From positions 542,503-564,930 of the forward strand of contig CAJJDP010000034.1 in NCBI GenBank assembly GCA_905182995.1: 22,428 nucleotides of DNA, written 5' to 3'. The DNA is from Paramecium octaurelia (taxonomy: Eukaryota > Ciliophora > Oligohymenophorea > Peniculida > Parameciidae). The position numbers and the translations under genes were made by a program. The notes under the pieces were generated by a model that ran no database searches, was not told the origin of the DNA, and saw only the letters and a program-made list of their open reading frames with translations. Positions 10,435 to 21,973 of the stretch are shown piece by piece (within the stretch, counting starts at the first letter, position 1; each line of letters opens with the position of its first letter).

Positions 10435-11633
10435 GTCTTATACAGACATGTGATGCCTCTTGTTCACTTGATTAATTGCATTTGTTGTAACAAAAAAATT
10501 AAACCAAGATAGGCAATTAAAAAGCCATATATTTCTCTTACTTTGTCAATACGTCCTTATTACTAAATGTCTACAAGAAAGCGAATTATAGTTCCTCTCT
10601 TCCATTATCCTCCTAATGGTATTTTGGTATATAATGGACTTAAATTTATTCACCTTAGCAAGCGATTCTTGTTGGGATCTCTTGTGAGCTGTTGGTCTGA
10701 ATAGTTTATCAATGAGCTATTTGAGGTCGATTTAGACTGATTGAGAGTCAGTTTATGGGCTATCCGGAGCAATATAGTCAAAGTGAGGCTAAATGTTTCG
10801 ATGAACTATAATTGAGTTAGTATCTCAAAGGGAGGATCCTATTTAGGATCTTGAGCTGGTTCCTTATGAAACTTGTTTTATCCTTTGCCGATTTTCTATT
10901 TTTAATGATGCCCGATTAAGGAGAGATCAATGCTCCAAGATATAAAGTTTTTAACTTCACTATGCTCATATTTTCAGTTTGAAAAGTTTGAAAAACATGC
11001 TTATTTGTAGTTACTATGAAAAAAGGCTCAAATTAAATTAAGAAAACAAATAAATGCTATAACTATATGTTAATCCTCTAAAAAATGGCATAAATATCTT
11101 TCCTGATCCAAGTCTTAATCCTCATAGTTTCGATTAACCCTGTTAAATCAGTATCCACAAAATTAAATAAAAAAAAAGTAACTAAGAATCTGGAAAATAT
11201 AATACTGTCTTTGCCCTCATGCTATGTATCACATCCTAGCCATTCTACAATTTGTTTGTTAAGGCAATATTTAGAAGATCAGGCACAAGATAACTGTATT
11301 AAGTGAAAAATTATTTTCTTAAAATAAACTCTTGTTTAAACTGTTAGCTTAGTTTAAGAAGAACTTCAATGAAATTCTTTAAATTCTCAATCATATTCTT
11401 TAAATTCTCAATCAAATTAGATAAATATAATTTAAGTTCTCTTGAATTACTTAATATAATCTCCTCCAAATTTATCATTCTTCCAACACAAAGTGATCGA
11501 CATTATATTTCCCTTCACAGACACTAGGTTTAAAGGTCCAAATCTATCACGATTTTAGATGATGCTCCAAGTACATAACTAGTCAATACTACATAAATGG
11601 ATTATAGTATGAATAGCTAGAAAATAGTTAAGT
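10435..11633 (+). repeat. Right copy of duplicated block B (1,199 bp)
   Basis: Same sequence as 9235-10433, no difference seen. Unique sequence resumes at 11634. Confidence 0.95.
10546..10827 (-). CDS. Second copy of the Ser/Gln/Asp-rich coding segment
   Basis: Identical to the segment at 9346-9627, shifted by 1,200 bases. Most likely the same locus represented twice because the contig ends were not merged. Confidence 0.45.
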
Positions 11634-13560
11634 TCTATACGGAAATTATTTCAAAAAAATGCCCAATATATAAATTATTGTAGTAGTTTGCTTACTTTAA
11701 ATTAAAATTAATTAATAAAAATGTAAAACAACACTCATATTTCTAAACTTTGTTAAATTAAAGAGCTAAAACTTGACTAGTATATCTAACGATTTACAAC
11801 TTTTAATAACTGAGATCAATCTAAAAAATAATTTCATTGACTTTAAAAACCCTTCAAATTATGAAAGTAATACTCGATAAGAAAGAGTAAAATATAATGG
11901 TATGATTTCTCTAATATTCTTTAATTTTGCTAATGATATATAAAACTGTATTTCTAATTAAATTTGAGAATAGTTTCTAAGAGATTGTATGTCATCATTT
12001 TAAGGTGTCCTTATTCATGTAGTAATTAAATATTGGTTTTAATATCTGTTATCAAAATTAATTACAACTTTTACGATATTATAATTAAGCTTAATTAATT
12101 TTCCATGATATTTTATTTATATATTATTTTTTTTTCGTTTTGAACTACTTATTTTTAATTTCCTCAATTATTAAAATAATATTTATCCTTATGTTGAATT
12201 TTTTTATATATTAATATCATTACGGTTGTCCTGCGCCAATAGTATAAGAATTAGCGTTATTCTTACTCTAGACAATATCCTTGAACTAATCCCATTTATA
12301 ATCAAAGTATTTCAAAAAATTTTAGAAACAAATTGGATTATTATTTCATTCCATTCTTTGGAATCGTTCAATTGCATATAAAATTCTAACTACTTGAACT
12401 ATTCTCAATTAGTTTTCATACTAAATTACTGAAACAGTACTATGCTTATAAGTTGTAAGGATAAATGAACCTACATCAAATTAAGTTCTTACTTATACCA
12501 TAGTTTGTAATAACAATATCACAAATTCCTCACTCTTTTTATTTGACCTTCAAACCTTCCAAGTCTCCATGCTATTTTTTAAATTGAACTTTTAATTTAT
12601 TGTAGATTGCATTGTTTATTACTTTTTTAATGTAAATAACATTTTCATAATATAAAATTACAATTTTTTCAAATGATCTTTCTTATTTATTGATATTTGC
12701 TAGTTTAATATAGTTTATTTGAAAACCATTAATATTTATAACAATAACATTAAATATTATATATTATTATTAATTTGGCTTTGAGCACATATTAATTCTT
12801 TATAGTTTACAAAAATTCCAAAACGTCAATTTAGAAATAGAGAACCTCATAATGTCTAATTTTGATTTCAGAAAGATTCTTATGTTTATCAAGCAGAGAA
12901 AAACTCAGATTAATGCCTGTATATAATTTGACCTGATAATACATCTGTAAATAATAGTTCATCTTTTCATAATTTCCAAAAAGTAAACACTTTCAATTTA
13001 ATAAATCAATATTATTTTTATCCTTAATCCAAAAGACAATTAGCAATTTCCAGCCAATAAAACTAAGTGGGATAAAAATTTAATAAACCCCATTTTGGTT
13101 GGTTGGAGTGTTTAGGTAATTTTGTGAGAAACTAAATGCTTTTCCTAATGACAATGATTTTCAAGTAAACTTTTTACACCATTTATTATTTATATCATTC
13201 TTTGAAATTATTACAAAACAGAAATCTTAAAAATAAAAAAGATAAATTTTTTGATTAATATTCTAATTATATACTTATAAATATATATTTTAGACAAACT
13301 GTTTAAGGGATGAATTAAATAACAATCATTTCCAATGATAATGTCAAAAACACCTAATAGGATCTTAATACATGATTTAATAAATTTGTCCAGCAGTTAT
13401 ATATTATTTCCATTCAATCTTAGGAAAAATAAGAAAGAATTATAATTGCTTTTATATAGATCATTAATTGTGTAAGGGTTAAATCCTCAAAATCTTGTTC
13501 TGATTTAAAAGTGTGATTAGCGATTTACCAGTCAATAAATTCCTAAACTAATTTTTTCTT
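11634..13560. other. Long AT-rich stretch without recognisable gene
   Basis: About 1.9 kb of low-complexity-leaning, very AT-rich DNA with long A and T runs. I see no frame with protein-like composition, no RNA gene and no clear repeat. It could be intergenic, intronic, or germline-limited DNA if this is a micronuclear sequence; nothing visible decides between these. Confidence 0.4.
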
Positions 13561-13562
13561 GT

Positions 13563-13958
13563 TCAGCAATAACAAAGTATCATACTTATCATGTAATATG
13601 TATAATATATTTATTTTAAATTTATTTTGTTTTTAAGTTTTAACTTTACCATATTCATATTTACTTGAAAGGAAGTTTTATTTTAAATACTCTTAATTCG
13701 GCTTTCATATTCTTAATTAATTAAATTTTGTGTGATTCTGCAAAAGGAATAAACTAAATATGATTTATTGAAATTTATGAGTATTTTTAGTACAGTTGTA
13801 AGGATATTGAATTTTTGGAATAAAATGTTTAGGAATAGGTAACCTAAATATGTTGCTTTTTTCATCAGTATGCAAGCGTCTGGAGATGGGGTTAGAGTAA
13901 CAATCTCATAATCATTTAAATCAACAGAAATTATAACCTTTATGTAATTTGCCTCCAA
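13563..13958 (-). CDS. Hypothetical protein, about 131 aa
   Basis: An ATG at 13958 opens MEANYIKVIISVDLNDYEIV, followed by TLTPSPDACILMKKATYLGY, a hydrophobic stretch and a polar tail. Under the standard code it would stop at 13713, but with TAA as Gln it continues to TGA at 13563-13565 (for example ITQNLINQEYESRIKS). The frame is also open upstream of the ATG to about 13990 (NSFLENKVL), so the true start may be further out or an exon boundary may lie there. No family recognised. Confidence 0.45.
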
Positions 13959-14410
13959 AACTTTATTTTCGAGAAAAGAATTGAAAGTAAATCATTACAC
14001 CATATTCTGTTCAAATTCAACTCAATACAAATTTCATTGAAGATCTATTAAGAATCACTAGGAGTTAGAGTTATTTTTTGTATTATTAAGAGTGTCCTAT
14101 TTTTTATAATTAGTGCACAGAGTCTAACTGATCAGATTGCTTTAGTTAAAGTTTTTTCATTGTTTTTTGGTTTGTAAATTGTTACTATAAAACAGGAATG
14201 AAATTATGTGTCAATGTAACAAAAAATTTATTCATTTGAATGCAATATTCCATGTGAGAGTTTTAAAGAATGACTGCGAAAATTATGAACTTATAAAAAA
14301 GATTTACTTAATGCTTAATGTTTTTGTCACAAAGTAAATTAAAAATGATGGTTCTACTTGGTGTTTGCATATTTAGTTAAACTATTGATAGCATTTCATC
14401 CAAGATATGA

Positions 14411-14860
14411 AAGTGCGTACTACAGGGCAATACATGCAATCAATATTGTACTATGTGTTTACCAGGTCGGCATCAAATCTTGTATAACGATTTAGAATAC
14501 TTTTTTAAGAAAGGCTATGTAGATGTGGGAGTCTTAGACATATATCTAAGTAATCAAAAATAAAACAGATTTTAGAGTGTCATTATCCGCGTTAAAATTT
14601 TTCAGGACTGCCTTTTGGAAGTTCAAATTCCATACTTGATGGGCAGGAGTATTTCAATACTTCGTTCTACTCGAAGGCAAGGTAACACTGGAGGAAACTA
14701 TCACTTCATCAAAGGATATTTTTGGCCATCACTGGGTATCTTAATATTGTGTTAGGGTGGTTCTGAAAGGTTGATATATACTATAGTGCCTAGCTTTAAA
14801 GATATGGTCATAATAATTGAGATTTTAAAACTCCTCTAATTATTTTAGGCAATATTATGA
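14411..14860 (+). CDS. Coding-like block with clustered cysteines, frame uncertain
   Basis: A 149-codon frame lies between TGA at 14408-14410 and TGA at 14858-14860. It begins CVLQGNTCNQYCTMC, a spacing reminiscent of Cys-rich extracellular modules. The stretch 14380-14780 has more G+C than its surroundings, which in such genomes points to coding DNA. Between about 14590 and 14780 the other two frames are just as protein-like (LPFGSSNSILDGQEYF; EGKVTLEETITSSKDIFG), so one or more frame changes or introns are likely. I would trust the strand more than the exact frame. Confidence 0.4.
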
Positions 14861-14921
14861 AAGAAATATTATGATAGAAAACAAAATTATTTTAGTAAAA
14901 AGATTAAATATTATAATTTAT

Positions 14922-15480
14922 TCAAATTTATAATAAGTTTAGTTAATTGTTTAATAATAAAGAAATTAGAACAAGAGTATCAATAATGTTTAAATTTGAT
15001 AAATCGTCTTGCCTTAACTGTTCCTCAATTTTGCTTAATGTATGCAGAGGTTAATTAAGTAGGTAGACACTCTTTCAAAGTCTTTGCTTGTTAAAAATTA
15101 GTTAACTCTTAAAAATATTGCCTCTGCAATATATGAGCCGATTTCTGGTATTGTGTGAATGAGATTACTATCTCTAAAAAGCAAATTTTTCGCAAGAATC
15201 CTAATTCGGACCTCAATTCAAACATTCCTATATAGCTCTTAAGAATTTCTATCTTGACTTTTGGTGTTTATGACCGAATCAACTGAAAGATTTAAGATCT
15301 TAAAAGATTGGTAGACTTTAGGAGCTTCTTGTGCAGATGAAGGCGTTTCCTATTTATCAGCTGTATTATAGCTCTTCTAACCTAATCGTTTCTTTAATTT
15401 TCCTTATCTTTTCTATTTAATTTTTACCACATGGATTGCATTTGATTTCTCAGATTACAATATCCTAAATAGTAAACCAT
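14922..15480 (-). CDS. Unidentified protein gene, several overlapping open frames
   Basis: This strand is coding-like throughout. One frame reads ADKQETPSSAQEAPKVYQSF and NTKSQDRNSQELYRNV, meets one TGA, and continues in the same frame with DSNLIHTIPEIGSYIAEAIF and TSKDFERVSTYLINLC. A second frame is open for 138 codons from an ATG at 15439-15441 to TGA at 15025-15027. The tail reads LSKIEEQLRQDDLSNLN in a third frame and ends at TGA 14922-14924. Pro, Ser, Asp and Glu content favours the first frame. An internal TGA with good coding on both sides suggests a point mutation, an error or read-through. No family recognised. Confidence 0.5.
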
Positions 15481-16527
15481 TATTTTTCTTAAAAAATACT
15501 TCTACAACAACAATTCATTATTAAGATTGAGGAATTTGAGCAATTTCATTCGTTGGAAGTAAATCTTTGGATCTTGATTAGTTTTAATCAAACTTCTTAA
15601 AACTCAATCAAGATTTACAAAATATGATAACAGCACTTTGAATTCAACAATTATACTAATTATTGCTTGTTTAATTTATTCATGTTAATGATAGAATATG
15701 TTATTGTTTAAGATGGTATTCTTAGTTTATATCTGATTAGATGCGATAAGTAAAAATCTTTTCATATCATTTATAAGCTAACTAATTATTATCTCATGGT
15801 TTTTCCTTTTATTGAATTCCTTATGATTGTATATTTGATCACTTGGGATGATAAATCAAATGAATATTAGATCAGAAGATATCAGGAAAAATGAGTTAAC
15901 ATACATAGTAGTGAATAAATCAATTATTATAAGTTTATTTTTACATTTCCATATCTTTCGTTGCGGAATTAAATTTCTTCAATATTTAAAGATTTTTGGT
16001 AAAAAGTGATTAAAATAAGCAATTAATTTCTGCAAAACCTTAATTTTGGCTTTATTTTTCAGAGATAATTAACTATACTATATTAAACGCCCTGAAAGAT
16101 GGTTTGTTTTGAATTCAAAGATATCAACTTTTCTCTTAGTTTTTTTTAAGAATCAGAATTTATTGAAAAAAAAAATGAATAATTGAAATATTTATTTAGC
16201 TTTGAACATTTTTTTGGATAAGCAAAATATAGTAAGGAGATAAACATAGAATTCAATTATTTTGAGGGATAATCCCCAGATTCAATTGTTAATACATTTT
16301 ATTCGTTTAATTTTTTCATACTTAATATACTTAAAAAAAATTCTTAGTTTGGAAACAATTAACTTCAAAGCTTTCCAATTTATATATAATTGTTAAAGAA
16401 AAATAATTAATTTGTATCTACAGATTTTAATTTTTTAAATTTCGTTTTTTGTTATATTAAATTCCTATTGATTAAATTCTTAAATCCCTCAATTCTTGTT
16501 ATGTCAATTAAATTTCTGTTTCTTTAG
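15481..16527. other. AT-rich stretch without recognisable gene
   Basis: Roughly 1 kb with long A/T runs and no frame that I can defend as coding. It separates the minus-strand block ending at about 15480 from the plus-strand gene region that begins at 16528. Confidence 0.4.
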
Positions 16528-16821
16528 ATGTAAATCGATAATAAAGTTGATGAAGAGAAATACAATAAAAGGTTGAGGATAATAATAAATTCAATCCTTG
16601 AATCTATTAAAGGTGATAAAAAGTTTTGGCCATTATCAGATTAAAAATCTCCACAGTTAATGTTGCAACTAATGTTCATATTTTTATTATAAAGCAATAT
16701 ATTTTCAAACCTTAACCCATTAATAGACCGAATTTTATAAAAGAAAAACTATTAATTTTATATAAGATATAAGAAAAATTAATTTTCAGGATCAATTATG
16801 TTATTACAATTTGAATGTTGA
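16528..16821 (+). CDS. Possible first exon or small ORF (97 aa)
   Basis: The ATG at 16528 directly follows tttctttag, which resembles an intron 3' end. The frame reads QIDNKVDEEKYNKRLRIII and DKKFWPLSDQKSPQLM, then a hydrophobic stretch, to TGA at 16819-16821. The first 50 residues are protein-like, the rest less so. It lies 72 bases upstream of the next plus-strand frame and may be an upstream exon of the same gene. Confidence 0.35.
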
Positions 16822-16893
16822 AAATTTTCCCTAAACAGTTTTGACAGTAGATTTAATTTTATATTAATTTTTTATTTAACCTATTTATATCAC

Positions 16894-17804
16894 ATGTTTT
16901 TAGTCTTCAATAATTTTACTTAACTTTAAACTAATGGAATTCAAATGGAATGCAAATTTGCTGTCGATTAATTAACTTTCCTTGAATCAAGATATCTCTA
17001 AAGGATTACACTTTAAAAAAAATATTTTTAGTTTATCAATATATTCTAACTCCAAGATATTCTTGAGTGGAGCTAGTCGAGATTTAGATTTTTGACCACT
17101 TATGAGAAGTGTAAGGGAGTGAGATGCTTAAGGTAATTTGGATTGCTTGAAGAAAATAGTGATTAAATGAACCTTAACTAATGCAAAGAGATTAATAAAG
17201 AGTTATTTCAAAAAGATTTTAATTAATCAAATTAAGGAGATATTAGAAGGAATTTAATAGATTTTTCCTGAATTCTTCTACTCAGACTCAGGTACATTAA
17301 ACTAAGGCATCTGACTAAATAAAGGAAATGTTAAGATGAAGTTAGAGGCAACAGCAACAGAAAGGGACGGATTAGAATAGGGCTAATCTAATAGGGACTG
17401 AATTTATTGAACTCTGAAAAAAAGTTGATGAAATCAAAAATACATCGACTTCCTAACCTTCACATAAGATTCAATCAAAGAATCAGGAACTGAAAGAAGC
17501 AAAAATTTATTACATCGTAGAAAACTTTGATAAGATACTCAAGAATCGCCATCTTTTTTCAGGTAGAAGTTACCTACAAAAAAGATTTCAAGGCTATTGG
17601 CTTAGTGAATTATAAATTCATAATGGTTTTTGACCCTTCACAAGGCAACTTATATTTTTTTGAGAACCTCTATATCACAAATGTAAAAATTCGAAGTGAA
17701 CTATTAATGGCATAAACAATGTGGATGAAAATGAAAAATTTAATTCCCAGAATAGGATCCCATAGTAAGAGATTATATATCCATAAAATTCGATTTTATC
17801 TTGA
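16894..17804 (+). CDS. Unidentified Gln/Glu/Lys-rich protein, frame interrupted
   Basis: From ATG 16894 a 125-codon frame runs to TGA 17269-17271 with strongly protein-like, charged sequence: MECKFAVDQLTFLESRYLQR, ILEWSQSRFRFLTTYEKCKG, LLEENSDQMNLNQCKEINKE. Coding signal then continues in other frames: VDEIKNTSTSQPSHKIQSKN and EAKIYYIVENFDKILKNR, then VEVTYKKDFKAIGLVNYKF with MVFDPSQGNLYFFENLY (17560-17710), then GINNVDENEKFNSQ to TGA 17802-17804. Several changes fall at or beside homopolymers: a T run near 17262, an A run near 17420, a T run near 17555. Each would be repaired by one base. No family recognised. The stretch from 17147 on lies in duplicated block C. Confidence 0.55.
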
Positions 17805-18441
17805 TTTAAACTAAATTATACTTCTTATTAGCATTATTTTGGTTTTCAAATAATTAGGATAAGTAAAACGATTGTTTTGTTAAATTTGATCAATGATTAT
17901 CGAAAACTAAAATCAAGATTTTCTAGTTCAAGGATAATTACTATTAATTTAAATATCAAAAAATATTTGAGTTTTGATTTTTAAATTAATCCACTGTTGT
18001 GAACTTTAAATATAAATATGAACTTTGATTAATATGATTTAATACTCACAAAATACATTTACCTTCATCAAATAAAGTTGAGATTCTGTCTAGCTTTAAT
18101 CAAACAAATCATTTATCTAAAAAAAGATTGTCATCCTGACACTTTTTACTGATTTCCATTTCTAAAATTTATTTTAACAATCACTTAAAAGGCTAGGTTA
18201 GGTAGATCACGAGTTGTTACACTAAAAATTCTATGTCTTGGATTTATGAACCTAAACTATATCATAGTATTTAGTGTATAATCTGCTCTATAAAAGCCTT
18301 TGCTGCTTTAACCCTAATTAAAACAAAATTTATATTCATACCCTAAAATCCATATAACAAATTTTAAGTGATCAAACATCCATAAAGTTACTGTTAGGTT
18401 GCCCTTCTTTTAATTACTTAATAAACCATGTCATCTTTTTT
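17805..18441. other. Spacer between two plus-strand genes, nothing recognised
   Basis: About 640 bases with no convincing gene. Both visible substitutions of block C fall in this spacer (18138, 18169), outside the coding-like parts. The same spacer recurs at 19326-19962. Confidence 0.4.
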
Positions 18442-18666
18442 ATGGAAGAAGTTGACAAACAACTATTATAGAAAAGTTATCAAAAGGGATATTCATTAGC
18501 TCTCTTTATGATCTCCATGTAAAGAGCAAGCAAAATTTAAGATAGTTTGAAATTCTCAAATATCATTCTAATTAGAGTATTTAAATTAACGAAACTAAAA
18601 TTATTTAACAAAGGTCTTGGAAGTTTAAGTATTTCAGATTATTATAATTTAACTTCTGACATTACT
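18442..18666 (+). CDS. Truncated copy of the 108-aa hypothetical protein
   Basis: Same start and sequence as the frame beginning at 19963, but cut off by the N at 18667. The truncation is explained by the contig end, not by a mutation. Confidence 0.4.
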
Positions 18667-18667
18667 N
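18667..18667. other. Single N: contig junction
   Basis: One undetermined base between the two copies of block C. Same pattern as at 7833 and 10434. Confidence 0.9.
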
Positions 18668-19325
18668 TTGAAGAAAATAGTGATTAAATGAACCTTAACT
18701 AATGCAAAGAGATTAATAAAGAGTTATTTCAAAAAGATTTTAATTAATCAAATTAAGGAGATATTAGAAGGAATTTAATAGATTTTTCCTGAATTCTTCT
18801 ACTCAGACTCAGGTACATTAAACTAAGGCATCTGACTAAATAAAGGAAATGTTAAGATGAAGTTAGAGGCAACAGCAACAGAAAGGGACGGATTAGAATA
18901 GGGCTAATCTAATAGGGACTGAATTTATTGAACTCTGAAAAAAAGTTGATGAAATCAAAAATACATCGACTTCCTAACCTTCACATAAGATTCAATCAAA
19001 GAATCAGGAACTGAAAGAAGCAAAAATTTATTACATCGTAGAAAACTTTGATAAGATACTCAAGAATCGCCATCTTTTTTCAGGTAGAAGTTACCTACAA
19101 AAAAGATTTCAAGGCTATTGGCTTAGTGAATTATAAATTCATAATGGTTTTTGACCCTTCACAAGGCAACTTATATTTTTTTGAGAACCTCTATATCACA
19201 AATGTAAAAATTCGAAGTGAACTATTAATGGCATAAACAATGTGGATGAAAATGAAAAATTTAATTCCCAGAATAGGATCCCATAGTAAGAGATTATATA
19301 TCCATAAAATTCGATTTTATCTTGA
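18668..19325 (+). CDS. Second copy (5'-truncated) of the Gln/Glu/Lys-rich gene
   Basis: Repeats 17147-17804, so it starts inside the gene right after the N. It carries the same frame changes at the same bases as the first copy, including those beside homopolymers. This means the two contigs share their indels, whatever their cause. Confidence 0.45.
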
Positions 19326-20187
19326 TTTAAACTAAATTATACTTCTTATTAGCATTATTTTGGTTTTCAAATAATTAGGATAAGTAAAACGATTGTTTTG
19401 TTAAATTTGATCAATGATTATCGAAAACTAAAATCAAGATTTTCTAGTTCAAGGATAATTACTATTAATTTAAATATCAAAAAATATTTGAGTTTTGATT
19501 TTTAAATTAATCCACTGTTGTGAACTTTAAATATAAATATGAACTTTGATTAATATGATTTAATACTCACAAAATACATTTACCTTCATCAAATAAAGTT
19601 GAGATTCTGTCTAGCTTTAATCAAACAAATCATTTATCTAAAAAAAGATTGTCATCCTAACACTTTTTACTGATTTCCATTTCTAAAATGTATTTTAACA
19701 ATCACTTAAAAGGCTAGGTTAGGTAGATCACGAGTTGTTACACTAAAAATTCTATGTCTTGGATTTATGAACCTAAACTATATCATAGTATTTAGTGTAT
19801 AATCTGCTCTATAAAAGCCTTTGCTGCTTTAACCCTAATTAAAACAAAATTTATATTCATACCCTAAAATCCATATAACAAATTTTAAGTGATCAAACAT
19901 CCATAAAGTTACTGTTAGGTTGCCCTTCTTTTAATTACTTAATAAACCATGTCATCTTTTTTATGGAAGAAGTTGACAAACAACTATTATAGAAAAGTTA
20001 TCAAAAGGGATATTCATTAGCTCTCTTTATGATCTCCATGTAAAGAGCAAGCAAAATTTAAGATAGTTTGAAATTCTCAAATATCATTCTAATTAGAGTA
20101 TTTAAATTAACGAAACTAAAATTATTTAACAAAGGTCTTGGAAGTTTAAGTATTTCAGATTATTATAATTTAACTTCTGACATTACT
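18668..20187 (+). repeat. Right copy of duplicated block C (1,520 bp)
   Basis: Repeats 17147-18666 apart from the two substitutions at 19659 and 19690. Unique sequence resumes at 20188. Confidence 0.95.
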
Positions 20188-20289
20188 TTAAGTAATTTCT
20201 GCGTTTCTTTGACTTCAATCCATTTAAAGGTCAAATATGAAAAGATTGAAGTTTCTTCCTCTTATTTGATATTTTAAATTAATTGGTGA
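19963..20289 (+). CDS. Hypothetical protein, 108 aa
   Basis: ATG at 19963 opens MEEVDKQLLQKSYQKGYSLA and continues uninterrupted through KGLGSLSISDYYNLTSDITL to TGA at 20287-20289. TAA and TAG are read as Gln in its first half, and a standard-code stop at 20275 is passed. A competing ATG at 19949 in another frame gives only a short frame. No family recognised. The 5' part is repeated at 18442-18666. Confidence 0.45.
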
Positions 20290-20854
20290 TGATTTCTTTT
20301 GATTCTCAAAATTCAGTGCTTACGCATTAACCAAATAACAGATGTCAATAAGGAATTGTTTTTGCTTAAAATTAAAGTTTCTATTAAAGTAAATTAATAA
20401 CTTCATTTAAGAATTAAGAGATGAAGAAAATAGAAATGTTTAATTTCTAATTATATTGTGGTAACAGAATTAATTGTGGAAACAAGGGTAGCATACAAAT
20501 TACTTCTCAATCTAAATTATAGTTTTGTTTTTCTTCATTTTTATAAAATCTGAAAAATTTGGAAATCTTATTAATATTAATAAGAATAATTTTATCCTTG
20601 GTCATTTTCCAGATCAAATAGTTATGCATAGGAAGCCTTTATCACCCAAAAAATAAAATAAATCTAATTAATAACCAAAAATAACAATTAGTTTTCTTTA
20701 AACAACCTCATGGCAACCTAGTATGATTTGTTTCTAACAACTCAATATCACTATAAAAAAACAGAAAAATAAATTTAAACTTGAAAATACAATAAAGAAT
20801 TCCAAGATGATAGGTTAAAGATGAAAAAGTTCAATTGCCTGATATATTTAATGA
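20290..20854. other. AT-rich spacer, nothing recognised
   Basis: I see no defensible gene in this stretch. It ends at a TGA (20852-20854) that bounds the next open frame. Confidence 0.35.
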
Positions 20855-21592
20855 GAGTCAATTCTTTCAGCTTCTTTAAAATATTGCAAATAGGAAATCT
20901 ATTTAAGTCTTTAATTCTCTCCATTTACATTTAAAAGAAGCCAACCTATTCAAGTCATCGCATAAAACACTTATTACTATTGTGTTTAGCTTAAATTTCT
21001 TGTTTCGATTTACTCCAAGGTGGCTTGTGTAAAGGAGTTCTTTCCAGTGGAATTTTAAGTTTATTCTATTGAATCAGAAAGGTATGTTTAATAATTTGGT
21101 GGTGTTCCAGCGTTTCCATACATCATCACTAATAATTCTTCCAAAAGCCAATTCTGTAATTGTCATCCTAAATACAAAATATCAGTCATTCTCCAAAATA
21201 TCTAATACTATATGATTTAGGGTCATAAATTTAAGAGTTCCAAGTGCTACACTTATTTGTATCATTTTTAAACCATTTATATATGTCTCAAACCTGCCCC
21301 TATATTACTACTTAAGGTTAGAACATTCTTATTCGTCCATTATTGGGCAATATAGAAACGCCTCCATATCTTAGACTTAAATTATGGAACTAACAGCTAA
21401 ATGATTCTTTACTTTCATGCAAAAATCCATTAGAAATATGTAAAAATAAATTTATTAAACAATTTTTGCGATAAACAATATAATTATCTGTAAATCACAA
21501 AATTTTTTTAGTTTTATGGACATGATCTACTGTAATTTATTCTAAATCAAAAATAACTTATCAATAAAAAGATCGAAACTGATAGCTTATGA
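20855..21592 (+). CDS. Long open frame, 245 codons, possible exon, thioredoxin-fold hint
   Basis: Open from after TGA 20852-20854 to TGA 21590-21592 with no frame break. The best part is about 20940-21180: QPIQVIAQNTYYYC, VACVKEFFPVEFQVYSIESE, RYVQQFGGVPAFPYIITNN, then CNCHPKYK. The run FGGVPAFPYI resembles the cis-Pro loop of thioredoxin-like folds, but no CxxC active site is visible before it, so this is only a hint. No ATG occurs in the first 140 or so codons, so if it is real it is an internal exon or starts upstream across an intron. Another frame over the first half is also open, which lowers confidence. Confidence 0.4.
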
Positions 21593-21973
21593 AATTTTTC
21601 GCCAGTTTAAGAAATATAATGTTCCTGCTAGGGAATTTATATTTGAGAATTATAAGATTAAAAAATAAATTTAAATAAGTATCTCTTTTCTTAGTAAAAA
21701 CTGCTTAATTAGGGAATGACATTTTAAAATTTAGAGAAACAATTTCTTGATCTTTTTAGCAAGGAGTTGGAAAGAGGATTCGAATAATAAATGTGGTATT
21801 CTCTCTGACAAAATCCTGATTCATGAATAAATCTTATACATCCTACCTCTACAGTAAAAAGAAACTTAATCTGTTCAGCATTAGCTCGCTAAATTTTCAG
21901 ATGTAGTAATTAACTATTAATCTAACAACTCTTAATTGATAAACAAAACTGTTAAAAAAGTTATTTCTCGAAA
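21593..21973. other. AT-rich spacer, nothing recognised
   Basis: About 380 bases between two plus-strand open frames with no gene that I can support. Confidence 0.35.

Larger units (their letters stand above)
17147..18666 (+). repeat. Left copy of duplicated block C (1,520 bp)
   Basis: Ends at the N of 18667 and recurs at 18668-20187 with an offset of 1,521. Two substitutions are visible (18138 g versus 19659 a; 18169 t versus 19690 g) and no indel. Confidence 0.95.
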
